A stretch of 64,000 nucleotides of DNA from an uncultured Bacteroidia bacterium (GCA_902790635.1 CADASN010000004.1:87428-151427); one strand, 5' to 3'; shown: positions 1 through 9,905, counted from the stretch's first letter. Numbers and translations are program-made. Notes: generated from the letters alone by a model not told the origin.

Positions 1-558
1 CTTGCGTCCGACGGACGCACCGATCTGCGGGTAGGTGATGTCCCCGACGGGCATGATCATCGGCGGCAGGACCCGGTCCGGGTCGGACAGCGTCTGGAAG
101 ACCCGGCGGAATGCGGCCTCAACGGCCCGGCTCCGGTCCAGCAGGCTGTCGGCCTTGTTCTTCGTATAATCAACCAGCTGCGTGTCGGGGATGGAATCGG
201 CCATCGACAGGGAGCCCAGGTCCGCCATCGGGTCGAGGCCCGGCGCGCCGGAATGGAACACCAGCCCGTAGATCTCGTCGTCCTTGTGCTGCAGGTTCGC
301 GATCGCGTCGCCCAGCAGCTGCTCCCGCTCCTCCAGTCCCGGGTAGAGGCGCTCGTACATCCGGATCTCCCGGCGGAGCCGCCGCTCCGTATCGGTCCGG
401 AAGACCAGGGAGAAAGCAAGGTAGGTCAGCACGGCCAGCGTGAAGGTCAGCAGCATGTACAGCAGGACCATCAGCAGGGTCTTGCCGACCTTGCGGGGAA
501 CTTCGCCGAAGTGGATGCTCTCCGAATCGAATATGAACAGTTTCTTCCGTCTAGCCAT
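1..558 (-). CDS. M23-type peptidase paralogue, C-terminus beyond window
   Basis: The gene reads off the window edge, so only the first 186 residues are seen. They hold a short cytoplasmic segment starting MARRKKLFIFDSESIHFG, one membrane helix (about residues 30-52) and a coiled periplasmic stretch. The block LQHKDDEIYG aligns with IEQRDDEVYR of the gene just upstream, so this is very likely a paralogue. Its catalytic LytM domain would lie past base 1 and is not visible. The start ATG overlaps the stop of the upstream gene by 8 bases, suggesting translational coupling. A second periplasmic murein hydrolase or regulator is inferred. Confidence 0.7.
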   Translation of the reverse strand, partial: MARRKKLFIFDSESIHFGEVPRKVGKTLLMVLLYMLLTFTLAVLTYLAFSLVFRTDTERRLRREIRMYERLYPGLEEREQLLGDAIANLQHKDDEIYGLVFHSGAPGLDPMADLGSLSMADSIPDTQLVDYTKNKADSLLDRSRAVEAAFRRVFQTLSDPDRVLPPMIMPVGDITYPQIGASVGRK

Positions 559-1573
559 TTCCCCTGTTCCTCCTGCGGAGCAGCTCCGTGGTGCTGGACC
601 GCTTGCCGACCGGCGAGTCTTCCCGGCGCGTATCGATCATCGCGCGGTACTCGTCGAGCGGCATGTTGAAATCAAAATAATTCATCGGGTTCACCCGGTC
701 GCCCCGGTAAACCACCTCGTAGTGGAGGTGCGGGCCGGTGGACTTGCCGGTGGAGCCCACGTTGCCGATCTGGTCCCCGCGCTTGACGCGGATCCCTTCG
801 GCCACGGTAATCACGCTCAGGTGCGCGTAGCGGGTCTGGTAGCCGAACCCGTGGTCGATGACGATCTGGTTGCCGTAACCGTTGGACTTGAACTCGGCCA
901 TGACGACCAGGCCGTCGCCGGTGGCGAAGACCGGTGTCCCCGTAGGGGCGGCCAGGTCCTGTCCGCCGTGCCGTTCGCCGCCTCCGAAGACGGGGTCCGT
1001 ACGGTAGCCGAAGCCGCTGGAGAGGTGGACCTTCTTGTGGTCCGGCAGCACCGGCGGCACGCTCGGCACGCAGGAGAGCATATCGCCTGCCTCACGGGAG
1101 AGCTGTCCCACTTCGTCCAGGGCCTTTCCCTGGATATAGGCGCGCTTGGTGAGGTTGTCCAGCCGGCGTACGGTCCAGCTCAGGAAGGAATTCGTCCCCA
1201 GCCGGTCGAGCTCGGCGTAACGGTTGATACCGCCCAGGCCGGAATTCTTGACTTCGTCCGGGATCTCCCCGAGGCCGTAGATGGACCGGTACACCTCGTC
1301 GTCCCGCTGCTCGATCCCCGTCAGGGTCCGCTCGTAGAGATCCAGCCGGCTCCCCAGCACTTCAATCCGGGCCTCCCAGGCCGCCGCGCGCCGCTTGAGC
1401 ACCGCCGTCCGCGGGAGATCCCAGTGAAATACGGAAATGTAGAGCCAGAAATACAGGAACACAGAGCCGACGGCGACCAGTGTGGCCACCGCTATCCGGA
1501 TGTGTCTGAGGTACTTGGGTTCTACCTTCTCCTCATACAACAGGGTCTCTGGATTGAGGACGTATTTTGGCAT
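551..1573 (-). CDS. M23 family metallopeptidase (LytM domain)
   Basis: A 340-residue membrane-anchored murein endopeptidase. The start at MPKYVLNPETLLYE matches the usual N-terminus of this Bacteroidota family; the longer frame to 1603 would run through the promoter. One membrane helix lies at about residues 26-47, followed by a coiled region. The C-terminal LytM domain keeps the zinc ligands H202 and D206 (RHGGQD), H251 (YAHL) and H282/H284 (PHLHYEV), so it should be active on cross-linked peptidoglycan. It diverges from alaS and overlaps the following paralogue by 8 bases. A -7 box ends 8 bases before the ATG, so the mRNA has almost no leader. Confidence 0.9.
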   Translation of the reverse strand: MPKYVLNPETLLYEEKVEPKYLRHIRIAVATLVAVGSVFLYFWLYISVFHWDLPRTAVLKRRAAAWEARIEVLGSRLDLYERTLTGIEQRDDEVYRSIYGLGEIPDEVKNSGLGGINRYAELDRLGTNSFLSWTVRRLDNLTKRAYIQGKALDEVGQLSREAGDMLSCVPSVPPVLPDHKKVHLSSGFGYRTDPVFGGGERHGGQDLAAPTGTPVFATGDGLVVMAEFKSNGYGNQIVIDHGFGYQTRYAHLSVITVAEGIRVKRGDQIGNVGSTGKSTGPHLHYEVVYRGDRVNPMNYFDFNMPLDEYRAMIDTRREDSPVGKRSSTTELLRRRNRGNG

Positions 1574-1580
1574 AGGGATG

Positions 1581-1588
1581 CAAATATA
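1581..1588 (-). promoter_or_regulatory. -7 box of the M23 gene pair
   Basis: TATATTTG on the minus strand fits the Bacteroidota -7 consensus TAnnTTTG. It ends 8 bases before the ATG at 1573. No clean TTG -33 element at the usual spacing is visible. Confidence 0.6.
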
Positions 1589-1665
1589 CTCATTTTTTGA
1601 CAATTACACGTGTTTATCTCAAGCACATTCGCGCCCGCGCGTTTCTTTATTTGTGAATAATTTGC

Positions 1666-1673
1666 TACTTTTG
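1666..1673 (+). promoter_or_regulatory. -7 box of alaS
   Basis: TACTTTTG matches TAnnTTTG and lies 25 bases before the alaS ATG. It is in divergent arrangement with the M23 promoter. Confidence 0.55.
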
Positions 1674-1698
1674 TGGTTCGTTTATAATATGCAATGAC

Positions 1699-4332
1699 AT
1701 GACCTCCAAGGAAATCAGACAAAAATTCCTCGAATTCTTCGCATCGAAGGGCCACACCATCGTGCCGTCCGCGCCGATGGTCGTCAAGAACGACCCGACC
1801 CTGATGTTCACCAACGCCGGCATGAACCAGTTCAAAGACATCTTCCTGGGCAATGCCAAGGCCCCCTACCTGCGGGCTACCGACTCCCAGAAATGCCTCC
1901 GTGTCAGCGGCAAGCACAACGACCTCGAAGAGGTGGGGCACGACACCTACCACCACACGATGTTCGAGATGCTGGGCAACTGGAGCTTCGGCGACTATTT
2001 CAAGTCCGAAGCGATCGACTGGGCCTGGGAGCTGCTGACCGGCGTGTACGGAATCGACAAGAACCTCCTCTACGCCACCGTGTTCGAGGGCTCCGCCGAC
2101 GACGGCACCGAACTCGACACCGAGGCGCAGCAGGCCTGGCGCAAATACCTGCCCGAGGACCATATCCTCCTCGGCAACAAGCATGACAACTTCTGGGAGA
2201 TGGGCGAGACCGGCCCCTGCGGTCCCTGCTCCGAGATCCACATCGACATCCGCACCCCGGAAGAGAAGGCCGCTACCGGCCTGCCGGGCCGCGAGCTGGT
2301 CAACAAGTCCGACCCGCACGTCATCGAGATCTGGAACCTCGTCTTCATGCAGTTCCAGCGCATGGCCGACGGCCACCTCGAGCCGCTTCCCGCCCGCAAC
2401 ATCGACACCGGCATGGGCTTCGAACGCCTCTGCGCCGTACTCCAGGGCAAGAACAGCAACTACGACTCCGACGTCTTCACCGGGATGCTCACCCGCATCG
2501 GCGAACTCTCCGGCCACCGCTACGGCGAGGCAGACAAGACCGACGTCGCGATGCGCGTGATCGCGGACCACATCCGCGCCATCAGCTTCAGCATCGCGGA
2601 CGGCCAGCTGCCTTCGAACGTCAAGGCCGGCTATGTCATCCGCCGCATCCTGCGCCGCGCCGTCCGCTACGGCTACACCTTCCTCGGCTTCACCGAGCCG
2701 TTCCTCTGCCGCCTGGTGCAGCAGCTCGTGGACGACATGGGAGAAGCCTACCCGGAGATCGCCAAGCAGCAGACCTTCATCGAGAGCGTCATCCGCGAAG
2801 AGGAGATGGCCTTCCTGCGTACCCTGGACCGCGGTATCCGCCTGATGGACGAGTGCATGGAACGCAGCCGCGACAGCAAGGTCATCGCCGGCTCAGACGC
2901 CTTCAAGCTCTACGACACCTACGGCTTCCCGATCGACCTGACGGAGCTGATCGCCGCCGAGAACGGCTACACCGTGGACCAGGAAGGCTTCCGGACCGAG
3001 CTCGAGCAGCAGAAGAACCGCGCCCGCAACGCCACGGCCAACTCGTTCGGCGACTGGACCGCCTACCACGAAGGCGAGGACGTGGAGTTCGTCGGCTTCG
3101 ACACCACCGAGGTCGAGGGAGCACGCCTCCTCCGGCAGCGCACCGTCGTGCAGAAGAACAAGGAGATGCTCCAGCTCGTCTTCGACCGCACCCCGTTCTA
3201 CGGGGAAATGGGCGGCGAGGTCGGCGACACCGGCACCATCACCTCCGCGGACGGCGAGCAGATCCGCATCCTCAACACGGTCAAGGAGAACAACCTGACC
3301 CTGCACATCGCCGAGCGGCTGCCGCAAGACTGCAGCGGCACCTTCCGCCTCAGCGTGGATGCAGCGCGCCGCCAGCGCATCGCGAACAACCACAGCTGCA
3401 CGCACCTGCTGCACCGCGCCCTGCGCGAGATCCTCGGCACCCATGTCGAGCAGAAGGGGTCCTTCGTGGGCGACAAGAGCTTCCGCTTCGATTTCTCGCA
3501 TTTCGAGAAGCTCTCCGACGAGCAGCTCGCGCAAGTGGAGAAGCGCGTCAACGAGCTGATCCGCAGCAACTTCCCTCTCGATGAGAACCGCTGCGCCACG
3601 ATGGAGGAAGCCCGCGGGATGGGCGCGATGGCGCTCTTCGGCGAGAAGTACGGCAACCGCGTCCGCGTAATCCGCTTCGGCCCCAGCGTCGAGCTCTGCG
3701 GCGGCTGCCACACGTCCGCCACGGGCAACATCGGCCTGTTCAAGATCACGTCCGAGTCTGCCATCGCCGCCGGCATCCGCCGCATCGAGGCGGTCACCGG
3801 CGAGCAGGCCGAAGACCTCGTACTGGCACTCCAGGGCCTCGTCAGGACGGCCCGGGCCTTCTTCAACAACGTCCCAGACCTCACCGGCGCCATCCAGAAG
3901 ATGATCGAGGACAATGCCGCCTTCAAAAAGCAAGCGGAAGAATTCGCCCGCCAGAAGGCCGTCGATTTCGCCCGCATCCTCACGGAGCGGGCGGAGGTGA
4001 TCAACGGCACCCGGATCATCATTGCAGGCATGCCCGGGCAGGACATCGATCCCGCCCTGCTCCGCAACGCGGCGCTTGCCCTGCAGAAAGAATTGAAGGA
4101 GACGGCCCTCGTGGCCGCCTACCAGCACGACGGCAAGCCGCAGCTGGCCCTGATGTACTCCGACGACCTCGTGGCCGCCGGCCGCAACGCCGGCAAGGAC
4201 ATCCGCGATGCCGCCAAATTCATCCAGGGCGGCGGCGGCGGACAGCCCGGTCTGGCCACGGCCGGCGGCAAGAACGCCGACGGGCTCAGGCAGGCGCTTG
4301 ACACCCTCGTCGAGACGGCAACCCGCTCATAA
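1699..4332 (+). CDS. alaS: alanine--tRNA ligase
   Basis: An 877-residue cytoplasmic class II synthetase that charges tRNA-Ala; full length for the family. The N-terminal catalytic core starts [14 protein letters not shown] and carries the characteristic GHTIVPSAP and [10 protein letters not shown] blocks. The editing domain has HxxxH at H565/H569 (NHSCTHLLH) and the zinc ligands C667 and H671 of CGGCH. The C-terminal region ends with a glycine run (about residues 848-852) in the C-Ala domain. The gene is followed after 15 bases by the permease-Fmt fusion and is probably co-transcribed with it. Confidence 0.98.
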   Translation: MTSKEIRQKFLEFFASKGHTIVPSAPMVVKNDPTLMFTNAGMNQFKDIFLGNAKAPYLRATDSQKCLRVSGKHNDLEEVGHDTYHHTMFEMLGNWSFGDYFKSEAIDWAWELLTGVYGIDKNLLYATVFEGSADDGTELDTEAQQAWRKYLPEDHILLGNKHDNFWEMGETGPCGPCSEIHIDIRTPEEKAATGLPGRELVNKSDPHVIEIWNLVFMQFQRMADGHLEPLPARNIDTGMGFERLCAVLQGKNSNYDSDVFTGMLTRIGELSGHRYGEADKTDVAMRVIADHIRAISFSIADGQLPSNVKAGYVIRRILRRAVRYGYTFLGFTEPFLCRLVQQLVDDMGEAYPEIAKQQTFIESVIREEEMAFLRTLDRGIRLMDECMERSRDSKVIAGSDAFKLYDTYGFPIDLTELIAAENGYTVDQEGFRTELEQQKNRARNATANSFGDWTAYHEGEDVEFVGFDTTEVEGARLLRQRTVVQKNKEMLQLVFDRTPFYGEMGGEVGDTGTITSADGEQIRILNTVKENNLTLHIAERLPQDCSGTFRLSVDAARRQRIANNHSCTHLLHRALREILGTHVEQKGSFVGDKSFRFDFSHFEKLSDEQLAQVEKRVNELIRSNFPLDENRCATMEEARGMGAMALFGEKYGNRVRVIRFGPSVELCGGCHTSATGNIGLFKITSESAIAAGIRRIEAVTGEQAEDLVLALQGLVRTARAFFNNVPDLTGAIQKMIEDNAAFKKQAEEFARQKAVDFARILTERAEVINGTRIIIAGMPGQDIDPALLRNAALALQKELKETALVAAYQHDGKPQLALMYSDDLVAAGRNAGKDIRDAAKFIQGGGGGQPGLATAGGKNADGLRQALDTLVETATRS

Positions 4333-4347
4333 AACCGGCATCCCGGG

Positions 4348-6756
4348 ATGAAAAAGCTCGACCGCTTCATATTGAAAGCCTTCATCGGACCGTTCATCGC
4401 GATCCTGTTCGTCGTGGTTTTCATCCTGATGATGCAGACCCTCTGGCTCTACATCGACGAGCTGGTAGGCAAGGGACTCGGACTGCGCACCATCCTGGAA
4501 TTCCTGTTCTGGGGGGTGTGCAGCCTGGCGCTCCCCCTGGCGCTGCCGCTCGCGACCCTGCTCGCGGCCACGATGACCATCGGCCAGCTGGCCGAGAACA
4601 CCGAGCTGATGGCGATCAAGGCCTCCGGCATCTCGTTCGGCCGCATCATCGTCCCGATTGCCTTCGCTTCCGCGCTGATTGCCGTCGGCACCTACATCGT
4701 CTGTTCGAACGTGGTGCCCTACGCCTTCAACCAGATCTACACCCTGCGCGACGACATCGCCAAGACCAAGGACGAGATCAAGATCCCGCCCGGGACCTTC
4801 TACGACGGCATCGAAGGCTACATCCTCCGGGTGGACGACCAGAACAAGGACAGCAAGATGCTCTACGGCGTGCAGGTCTATGACCACACCGCCCACAAGG
4901 GCAACATCTCCGTCACCATCGCAGACTCCGCCATCCTCAAGATGGCCAAGAGCAAGGAATACCTGACTTTCTCCCTCTACAACGGCTCCACCTACCGCGA
5001 GGACAACACCCTGCGCTACAACGACACGAGCCTCGTGCTGCAGCACATCGACTTCGCCCGGCAGGAGCTTCTGATCCCGCTCAAGAACTACAGTTTCGAG
5101 AAGTCGGATTCCGCCCGCTTCGACGACCAGATCAAGACCAAGCAGGCAGCCGAGCTCAGGCACCTGAGCGACTCGCTGCGCCACGAGTTGGACTCCCTGC
5201 ACCGGATCCACTACGAACAGATCCGGCGCTCCTCCTCCTTCCAGCTCGGAAGGCAGCTGGATACGGCTTCGCGCAACGCCGACCGGCAGTTCTTCTCCGA
5301 TCCCGACTTCCTCCGCTGGAAAGACCGCCAGAAAGAAGCGGAAGCCTGGAACAAGGCGGCCGACAATGCGATGAAACTCACCGGCGAGGTCAACAACATG
5401 CGCTTCGAATCCTACGACCGGAGCTACAGCCTGCGGCAGTCCGATCTCTCGTATCTTGAGAAATTCGCCCAGGGACTCGCCTGCTTCCTGCTCTTCTTCA
5501 TCGGCGCCCCGATGGGCGCGCTGGTCAAGAGCAAGCGCGGCGGGCTCGGCGTGGGACTCATCATTTCCGTGCTGTTCTTCGTCCTCTATTATGTCGTCAA
5601 CATCTCCGGGACCAAGCTGGCACGCGACGGCGCGGTAGAGACTCCCGTCGGGGTCTTCATCTCCGCCGCCGTGATCGCGCCGCTCGGCGCATTCTTCACC
5701 TGGAAAGCACTCAAAGACTCCGAACTCTTCAACATGGACCAATTCAAGATCTGGCGGCGACGGTTCTTCAGCAAGATCCAGCGGATCTTCCGCCCGACGC
5801 GCATCGTTTACATGGGTACGCCCGAATTCGCGGTCAAACCCCTGGACACCCTCGTCCAGGCCGGGTACAAGGTCGTGGGGGTCGTCACTGTGGCCGACAA
5901 GCCCAGCGGGCGTGGCCTCAAAGTCAACGAGAGCGCCGTCAAGCAATACGCGGTCGCCCACGGCATCCCCGTCTTGCAGCCGGTCAAGCTCAAGGATCCG
6001 GAGTTCCTGGAGGCCCTGAAGGCCTGGAAGGCCGATCTCTTCGTCGTGGTGGCGTTCCGCATGCTCCCCGAAGAAGTCTGGTCCATGCCCCGGCTCGGCA
6101 CCTTCAACCTCCATGCGGCCCTGCTCCCGCAGTACCGCGGCGCCGCCCCGATCAACTGGGCCGTCATCAACGGCGAGAAGATGTCCGGCGTGACCACCTT
6201 CATGATCGACAAGGACATCGACACCGGCGGCATCATCCTGCGCCAGGAGTGCCGCATCCGGCCGGACGAGACGGCAGGCGAACTGCACGACGAACTGATG
6301 CAGATCGGCTCCGACCTGGTCCTGCAGACCGTCGAGGGCCTGATCCAGCACAATGTCGAACTGCGCGTCCAGCGCTCCTTCATCCAGGGTTCCGAGGAGC
6401 TCAAGCCCGCCCCGAAGCTCACCAAGGAGCTCTGTCACATCGACTGGACGCAGCCCACGGACAAGGTTTACAACCTCATCCGCGGCCTCAGCCCGTATCC
6501 AACCGCCTATACGGAGCTCTGTCATCCTGAGCGAAGCGAAGGATCTGCGACCCTGAAGATTTTCCGGACGGAAAAGCGGGATGACCTGCACGCCGAGCCC
6601 GGCACCGTCCTCTCCGACGGCAAGACCTACCTGGCCATCGCCACCGCCGACGGCGCCCTCGAGATCACCGATCTCCAGCTCGCCGGCAAGAAGCGCATGG
6701 GCGCCGCGGACTTCCTCAAGGGTTTCCGCGACCCGGAATCCTGGCGCGCGGCGTGA
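4348..6756 (+). CDS. LptF/LptG-type permease fused to methionyl-tRNA formyltransferase
   Basis: One open frame of 802 residues holds two unrelated full-length proteins. Residues 1 to about 480 are a YjgP/YjgQ (LptF/G) permease of the LPS export ABC system: three N-terminal helices, a large periplasmic part with a charged insert (about 265-370), and three C-terminal helices. Residues 485-802 are a complete Fmt: IVYMGTPEFAV at 486, the GRGLKVNESAVKQY block, the FNLHAALLPQYRGAAPIN active-site segment with catalytic Asn/His, and DIDTGG with the catalytic Asp. No stop and no good separate start lies between them; the only nearby Met, in LFNMDQFK, is about 25 residues ahead of the Fmt core. A repeat is translated inside the Fmt C-terminal domain. 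A cytoplasmic tail position of Fmt is topologically plausible. A point change in a stop codon is an alternative explanation. Confidence 0.9.
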   Translation: MKKLDRFILKAFIGPFIAILFVVVFILMMQTLWLYIDELVGKGLGLRTILEFLFWGVCSLALPLALPLATLLAATMTIGQLAENTELMAIKASGISFGRIIVPIAFASALIAVGTYIVCSNVVPYAFNQIYTLRDDIAKTKDEIKIPPGTFYDGIEGYILRVDDQNKDSKMLYGVQVYDHTAHKGNISVTIADSAILKMAKSKEYLTFSLYNGSTYREDNTLRYNDTSLVLQHIDFARQELLIPLKNYSFEKSDSARFDDQIKTKQAAELRHLSDSLRHELDSLHRIHYEQIRRSSSFQLGRQLDTASRNADRQFFSDPDFLRWKDRQKEAEAWNKAADNAMKLTGEVNNMRFESYDRSYSLRQSDLSYLEKFAQGLACFLLFFIGAPMGALVKSKRGGLGVGLIISVLFFVLYYVVNISGTKLARDGAVETPVGVFISAAVIAPLGAFFTWKALKDSELFNMDQFKIWRRRFFSKIQRIFRPTRIVYMGTPEFAVKPLDTLVQAGYKVVGVVTVADKPSGRGLKVNESAVKQYAVAHGIPVLQPVKLKDPEFLEALKAWKADLFVVVAFRMLPEEVWSMPRLGTFNLHAALLPQYRGAAPINWAVINGEKMSGVTTFMIDKDIDTGGIILRQECRIRPDETAGELHDELMQIGSDLVLQTVEGLIQHNVELRVQRSFIQGSEELKPAPKLTKELCHIDWTQPTDKVYNLIRGLSPYPTAYTELCHPERSEGSATLKIFRTEKRDDLHAEPGTVLSDGKTYLAIATADGALEITDLQLAGKKRMGAADFLKGFRDPESWRAA
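6521..6585 (+). repeat. dispersed repeat translated in frame inside fmt (CHPERSEGS peptide)
   Basis: GTCATCCTGAGCGAAGCGAA at 6521, continuing GGATCT, reads CHPERSEGS in the Fmt frame. I recognise this string from memory as a recurrent intergenic repeat in Bacteroidota. GTCATCC at 6521-6527 is mirrored by GGATGAC at 6579-6585, which may mark the two ends. The right end could instead be ordinary Fmt sequence, because LKIFRTEK resembles a normal Fmt segment. The reading frame is intact on both sides. Confidence 0.65.
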
Positions 6757-6794
6757 CGGAGCGCAGACAGGGGTAGTTTTTTTGCGAAAAATGA

Positions 6795-6802
6795 TATATT
6801 TG
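6795..6802 (+). promoter_or_regulatory. -7 box of the polyferredoxin operon
   Basis: TATATTTG lies 26 bases before the ATG at 6829, preceded by a T-run ending in TTTG at 6784, closer than the usual -33 spacing. Confidence 0.55.
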
Positions 6803-6828
6803 CATAGCACACCGTTTTTATCCATCGT

Positions 6829-8328
6829 ATGTTAAAGAAAATCCGCATCGCCCTGGCAGCAATCTTCTTCGTGGGGATCACCCTGCTCTTCGTGGGCATC
6901 GGGCATAACTGGTGGGGCTGGATGGCCAAACTCCAATTCCTGCCTTCGGCCCTGGCCCTGAATCTCGTCGTGGTCGCCGTCATCCTGCTGGCCAATTTCA
7001 TCTTCGGCCGCCTTTACTGCTCCGTCATCTGCCCGATGGGCGTCTTCCAGGACGTGGTCATCTGGCTCCGCCGCACCTGCGGGAAGTGGCTGCAGAATGC
7101 CCAGACCCGCAAACTCAAGAAGCTCAAGGAGAACGGCTCCACGGAAAAGCCGAAAGTGAACCAATATCTCAAGCGCTTCAATTACGTGCCGGAGCACAAA
7201 TGGGTACGCTACGGCGTACTGCTGCTCGCTATCGTCTCGATCGTCGTCAGCGGCCAGATGCTGATCGCCCTCATTGCCCCGTACAGCGCCTACGGGCGCA
7301 TCGTCCGCAGCATCGTGGGCGTGGCCTCCGGCTCCGTCGTCCCGGCGCTGCTGATCACCGGCCTGGTGACCCTCGTGCTCATCTTCTGCTGCGCATGGCT
7401 CTGGGGCCGCGAGTACTGCAACACCATCTGCCCCGTCGGCACAACCCTCAGCCTGGTGAGCCGCTTCGCCCTGTTCCGCCCGACCATTGACACCTCGAAG
7501 TGCATCAACTGCGGACGTTGCGGCAAAGGCTGCAAGGCTTCCTGCATCGATACCCAGAACCACCGGATCGACTACGCCCGCTGCGTGGTCTGCTTCGACT
7601 GCTTGGACAATTGCTCTGAAGGAGCGATCCAGTACCGCTTCGTGGGGCTGAAAGGGAAGGACGCGTCGCCGGCCAAGCCGGCAAATGACGACAAGCAGGC
7701 CGGGGCTGACAGCGGCAGGCGGGCGTTCCTCGCCACGACGGCACTGGTCGGCACGGCCCTGGCTGCCAAGGCGCAGGACCACATGCAGGGCGGTCTCGCC
7801 CCTGTCATCGACAAGCAGAATCCGGAGCGCGGCACACGCCTCGTGCCGTTCGGTGCCGGGAGCGTCAAGTCTTTCTACGACCATTGCACCGCCTGCCAGC
7901 TATGCGTGAGCGCCTGCCCCAACGGAGTGCTGCGCCCCTCGACGGATTTTGAACATTTCCTCCAGCCCGTGATGGGCTATGAGCACGGCTACTGCCGTCC
8001 GGAGTGCAACGCCTGCAGCCAGGTTTGCCCGGCCGGCGCCATCCGGCCCGTGGCTCCCGGGCAGAAACAGACGATCCAGATCGGTCTGGCGCATGTCAAT
8101 CTCGAACTCTGCTTTGCCGCCAAGGGCGAAGCAAGCTGCGGCAACTGCGCCTACCACTGCCCGTCCGGTGCCATCCGCATGGTCGAGCAGGAGGGCATGC
8201 AGTACAAAGTCCCGACCGTCGCCGAGGCCCAGTGCATCGGCTGCGGTGCCTGCGAGAACCTGTGCCCGTCCCGCCCGATCAGCGCCATCACCGTTCGCGG
8301 CATCGCCGTTCACCACACCAACGCATAA
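6829..8328 (+). CDS. membrane polyferredoxin, NapH-like part joined to NapG-like part
   Basis: A 499-residue electron-transfer membrane protein. The N-terminal half has about four helices and the two cytoplasmic motifs CSVICPMG and CNTICPVG typical of NapH/NosR-type proteins, then the 4Fe-4S sets CINCGRCGKGC and CVVCFDCLDNC. In the middle sits RRAFLATTALVGTALAAKA, which looks like a twin-arginine signal, followed by four more cysteine clusters (CTACQLCVSACP, CNACSQVCP, CGNCAYHCP, CIGCGACENLCP). The second half thus resembles NapG, the exported partner of NapH, in one chain. It is followed after 5 bases by an Fe-S aldo/keto reductase, its likely redox partner. The substrate is unknown. Confidence 0.8.
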   Translation: MLKKIRIALAAIFFVGITLLFVGIGHNWWGWMAKLQFLPSALALNLVVVAVILLANFIFGRLYCSVICPMGVFQDVVIWLRRTCGKWLQNAQTRKLKKLKENGSTEKPKVNQYLKRFNYVPEHKWVRYGVLLLAIVSIVVSGQMLIALIAPYSAYGRIVRSIVGVASGSVVPALLITGLVTLVLIFCCAWLWGREYCNTICPVGTTLSLVSRFALFRPTIDTSKCINCGRCGKGCKASCIDTQNHRIDYARCVVCFDCLDNCSEGAIQYRFVGLKGKDASPAKPANDDKQAGADSGRRAFLATTALVGTALAAKAQDHMQGGLAPVIDKQNPERGTRLVPFGAGSVKSFYDHCTACQLCVSACPNGVLRPSTDFEHFLQPVMGYEHGYCRPECNACSQVCPAGAIRPVAPGQKQTIQIGLAHVNLELCFAAKGEASCGNCAYHCPSGAIRMVEQEGMQYKVPTVAEAQCIGCGACENLCPSRPISAITVRGIAVHHTNA

Positions 8329-8333
8329 GCCCT

Positions 8334-9671
8334 ATGGACAGAAGAGAATTTATAAAATCTGCAGGTCTGGGCGTCGCTGCGCTCGGTGTTGCCGCCTGCG
8401 CACCCAAAGCCGCCGAACAGATCGCCGGCTCCACCTTCCAAGGCAACAAGGAACTCAAAGGCGAGATGCTCCGGAACTACCCGGGCATCGGCACCCTCGG
8501 CTACGGCTGCATGCGCTGGCCCATGGTCAAGGGCGAAGACGGCAAGAACCACATCAACCAGGAGGAGGTCAACCGCATGGTGGACTTCGCCCTGGCGCAT
8601 GGGGTCAATTATTTCGACACCTCTCCCGTCTATCTGGGCGGCGACAGCGAGCGTGCCACCGCGGAAGCTCTCAACCGCCATCCGCGCGAGAGCTGGAAGA
8701 TCGCGACCAAGTTGTCCATTTTCAACCCGACTCCGCTGGAGGATTGTATCAAAATGTACAAGCGTTCGTTCGAAATCTTCAAGACGGACTACATCGACTA
8801 TTATCTCCTTCACGCCATCAGTTCAGGCGAAGACTTCAAATCCCGCTTCGAGGACTCCGGTGTCGTCGACTATCTGGTCAAAGAGCGCGAAGCCGGCCGG
8901 ATCAAGCATTTCGGTTTCTCCTTCCACGGTCACCAGGAAGGCTTCGACCAGATGATGGCCCTGCACGACAAGTACCACTGGGACTTTGTGCAGATCCAGA
9001 TGAACTACATTGACTGGGAGCACCCCTCCGGACGCAACACCCGCGCCGACTATCTCTACGCCGAGCTGGACAAGCGGGAGATCCCCATCGTCATCATGGA
9101 GCCGCTGCGCGGCGGCGCCCTGGCCAACATCCCGGCCGACCTGGCCGACCGGCTCAAGGCCCGCGAGCCCCAGCGCTCCATCGCCTCCTGGGCCTTCCGC
9201 TACGTGGGCAGTTTCCCGCGCGTGATGTGCGCCCTCAGCGGTATGACCTACATGGAGCACCTGCAGGACAACCTGGAGAGTTTCCTGGACTTCCAGCCGC
9301 TGAACGACGAGGAGAAGCAGCTTCTCTGGGATATCGCCGACCGGATGGAGAACTATCCGCTCGTGCCCTGCACGGGCTGCCAGTACTGCATGCCCTGCCC
9401 CTACGGTATCAACATCCCGGGCATCTTCAAGTTCTACAACGACAACGTCACCGCCGGCACTTACGTGGAGAGCAAGGAGCAGGAGGGCTATGCCAAGGCA
9501 CGCCGCAAGTATCTGCTGGCGTACAACGAAGCCATCCCGACCGTCCGTCAGGCCGACCACTGCATCGCCTGCCGCAAATGTGAGAAGGATTGTCCGCAGA
9601 ACATCCGCATCCCCGACCAGTTGCGGCGCATCGACCGCTACATCGAGAGTCTCAAGCAGGAAACGCTCTAG
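8334..9671 (+). CDS. Tat-exported aldo/keto reductase with C-terminal 4Fe-4S domain
   Basis: 445 residues. The N-terminus MDRREFIKSAGLGVAAL is a twin-arginine signal and is followed by a lipobox-like GVAAC, so an exported lipoprotein is likely. The aldo/keto reductase barrel shows the tetrad in YFDTSPVY (Asp, Tyr), ATKLS (Lys) and LLHAI (His). The C-terminus has CTGCQYCMPCPYGINIP and CIACRKCEKDCPQNIRIP, two ferredoxin-like clusters. It probably exchanges electrons with the polyferredoxin five bases upstream. This oxidoreductase class is common in Bacteroidota but its substrate is not known. The stop overlaps the end of the convergent trmB remnant. Confidence 0.85.
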   Translation: MDRREFIKSAGLGVAALGVAACAPKAAEQIAGSTFQGNKELKGEMLRNYPGIGTLGYGCMRWPMVKGEDGKNHINQEEVNRMVDFALAHGVNYFDTSPVYLGGDSERATAEALNRHPRESWKIATKLSIFNPTPLEDCIKMYKRSFEIFKTDYIDYYLLHAISSGEDFKSRFEDSGVVDYLVKEREAGRIKHFGFSFHGHQEGFDQMMALHDKYHWDFVQIQMNYIDWEHPSGRNTRADYLYAELDKREIPIVIMEPLRGGALANIPADLADRLKAREPQRSIASWAFRYVGSFPRVMCALSGMTYMEHLQDNLESFLDFQPLNDEEKQLLWDIADRMENYPLVPCTGCQYCMPCPYGINIPGIFKFYNDNVTAGTYVESKEQEGYAKARRKYLLAYNEAIPTVRQADHCIACRKCEKDCPQNIRIPDQLRRIDRYIESLKQETL

Positions 9672-9905
9672 TCGGATTCTGCTCCGGCATGAAGCTTCTG
9701 GCGGCGGGTCTCGGCGGAATCGTGGCCGAAGAGCAGCCGCGGGCCCTCGGCGGCCCGCCAGGCCTTGCTGTCAAAATCCTCCGGATCCCGGGGACTTACG
9801 TACGGCCCTTCATGGTCGATCACGAACGACAGGTACGTGATCGGATAGCCCTGCTCCAGGAACAACTGCTCATAGAACGTCTGCACCTCCCGTACTTCAT
9901 TCGGG

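Noticed and set aside
4327-6825. 832-codon minus-strand frame opposite the permease-Fmt fusion
   Set aside because: Same mirror-frame effect; no recognisable domain and no promoter.
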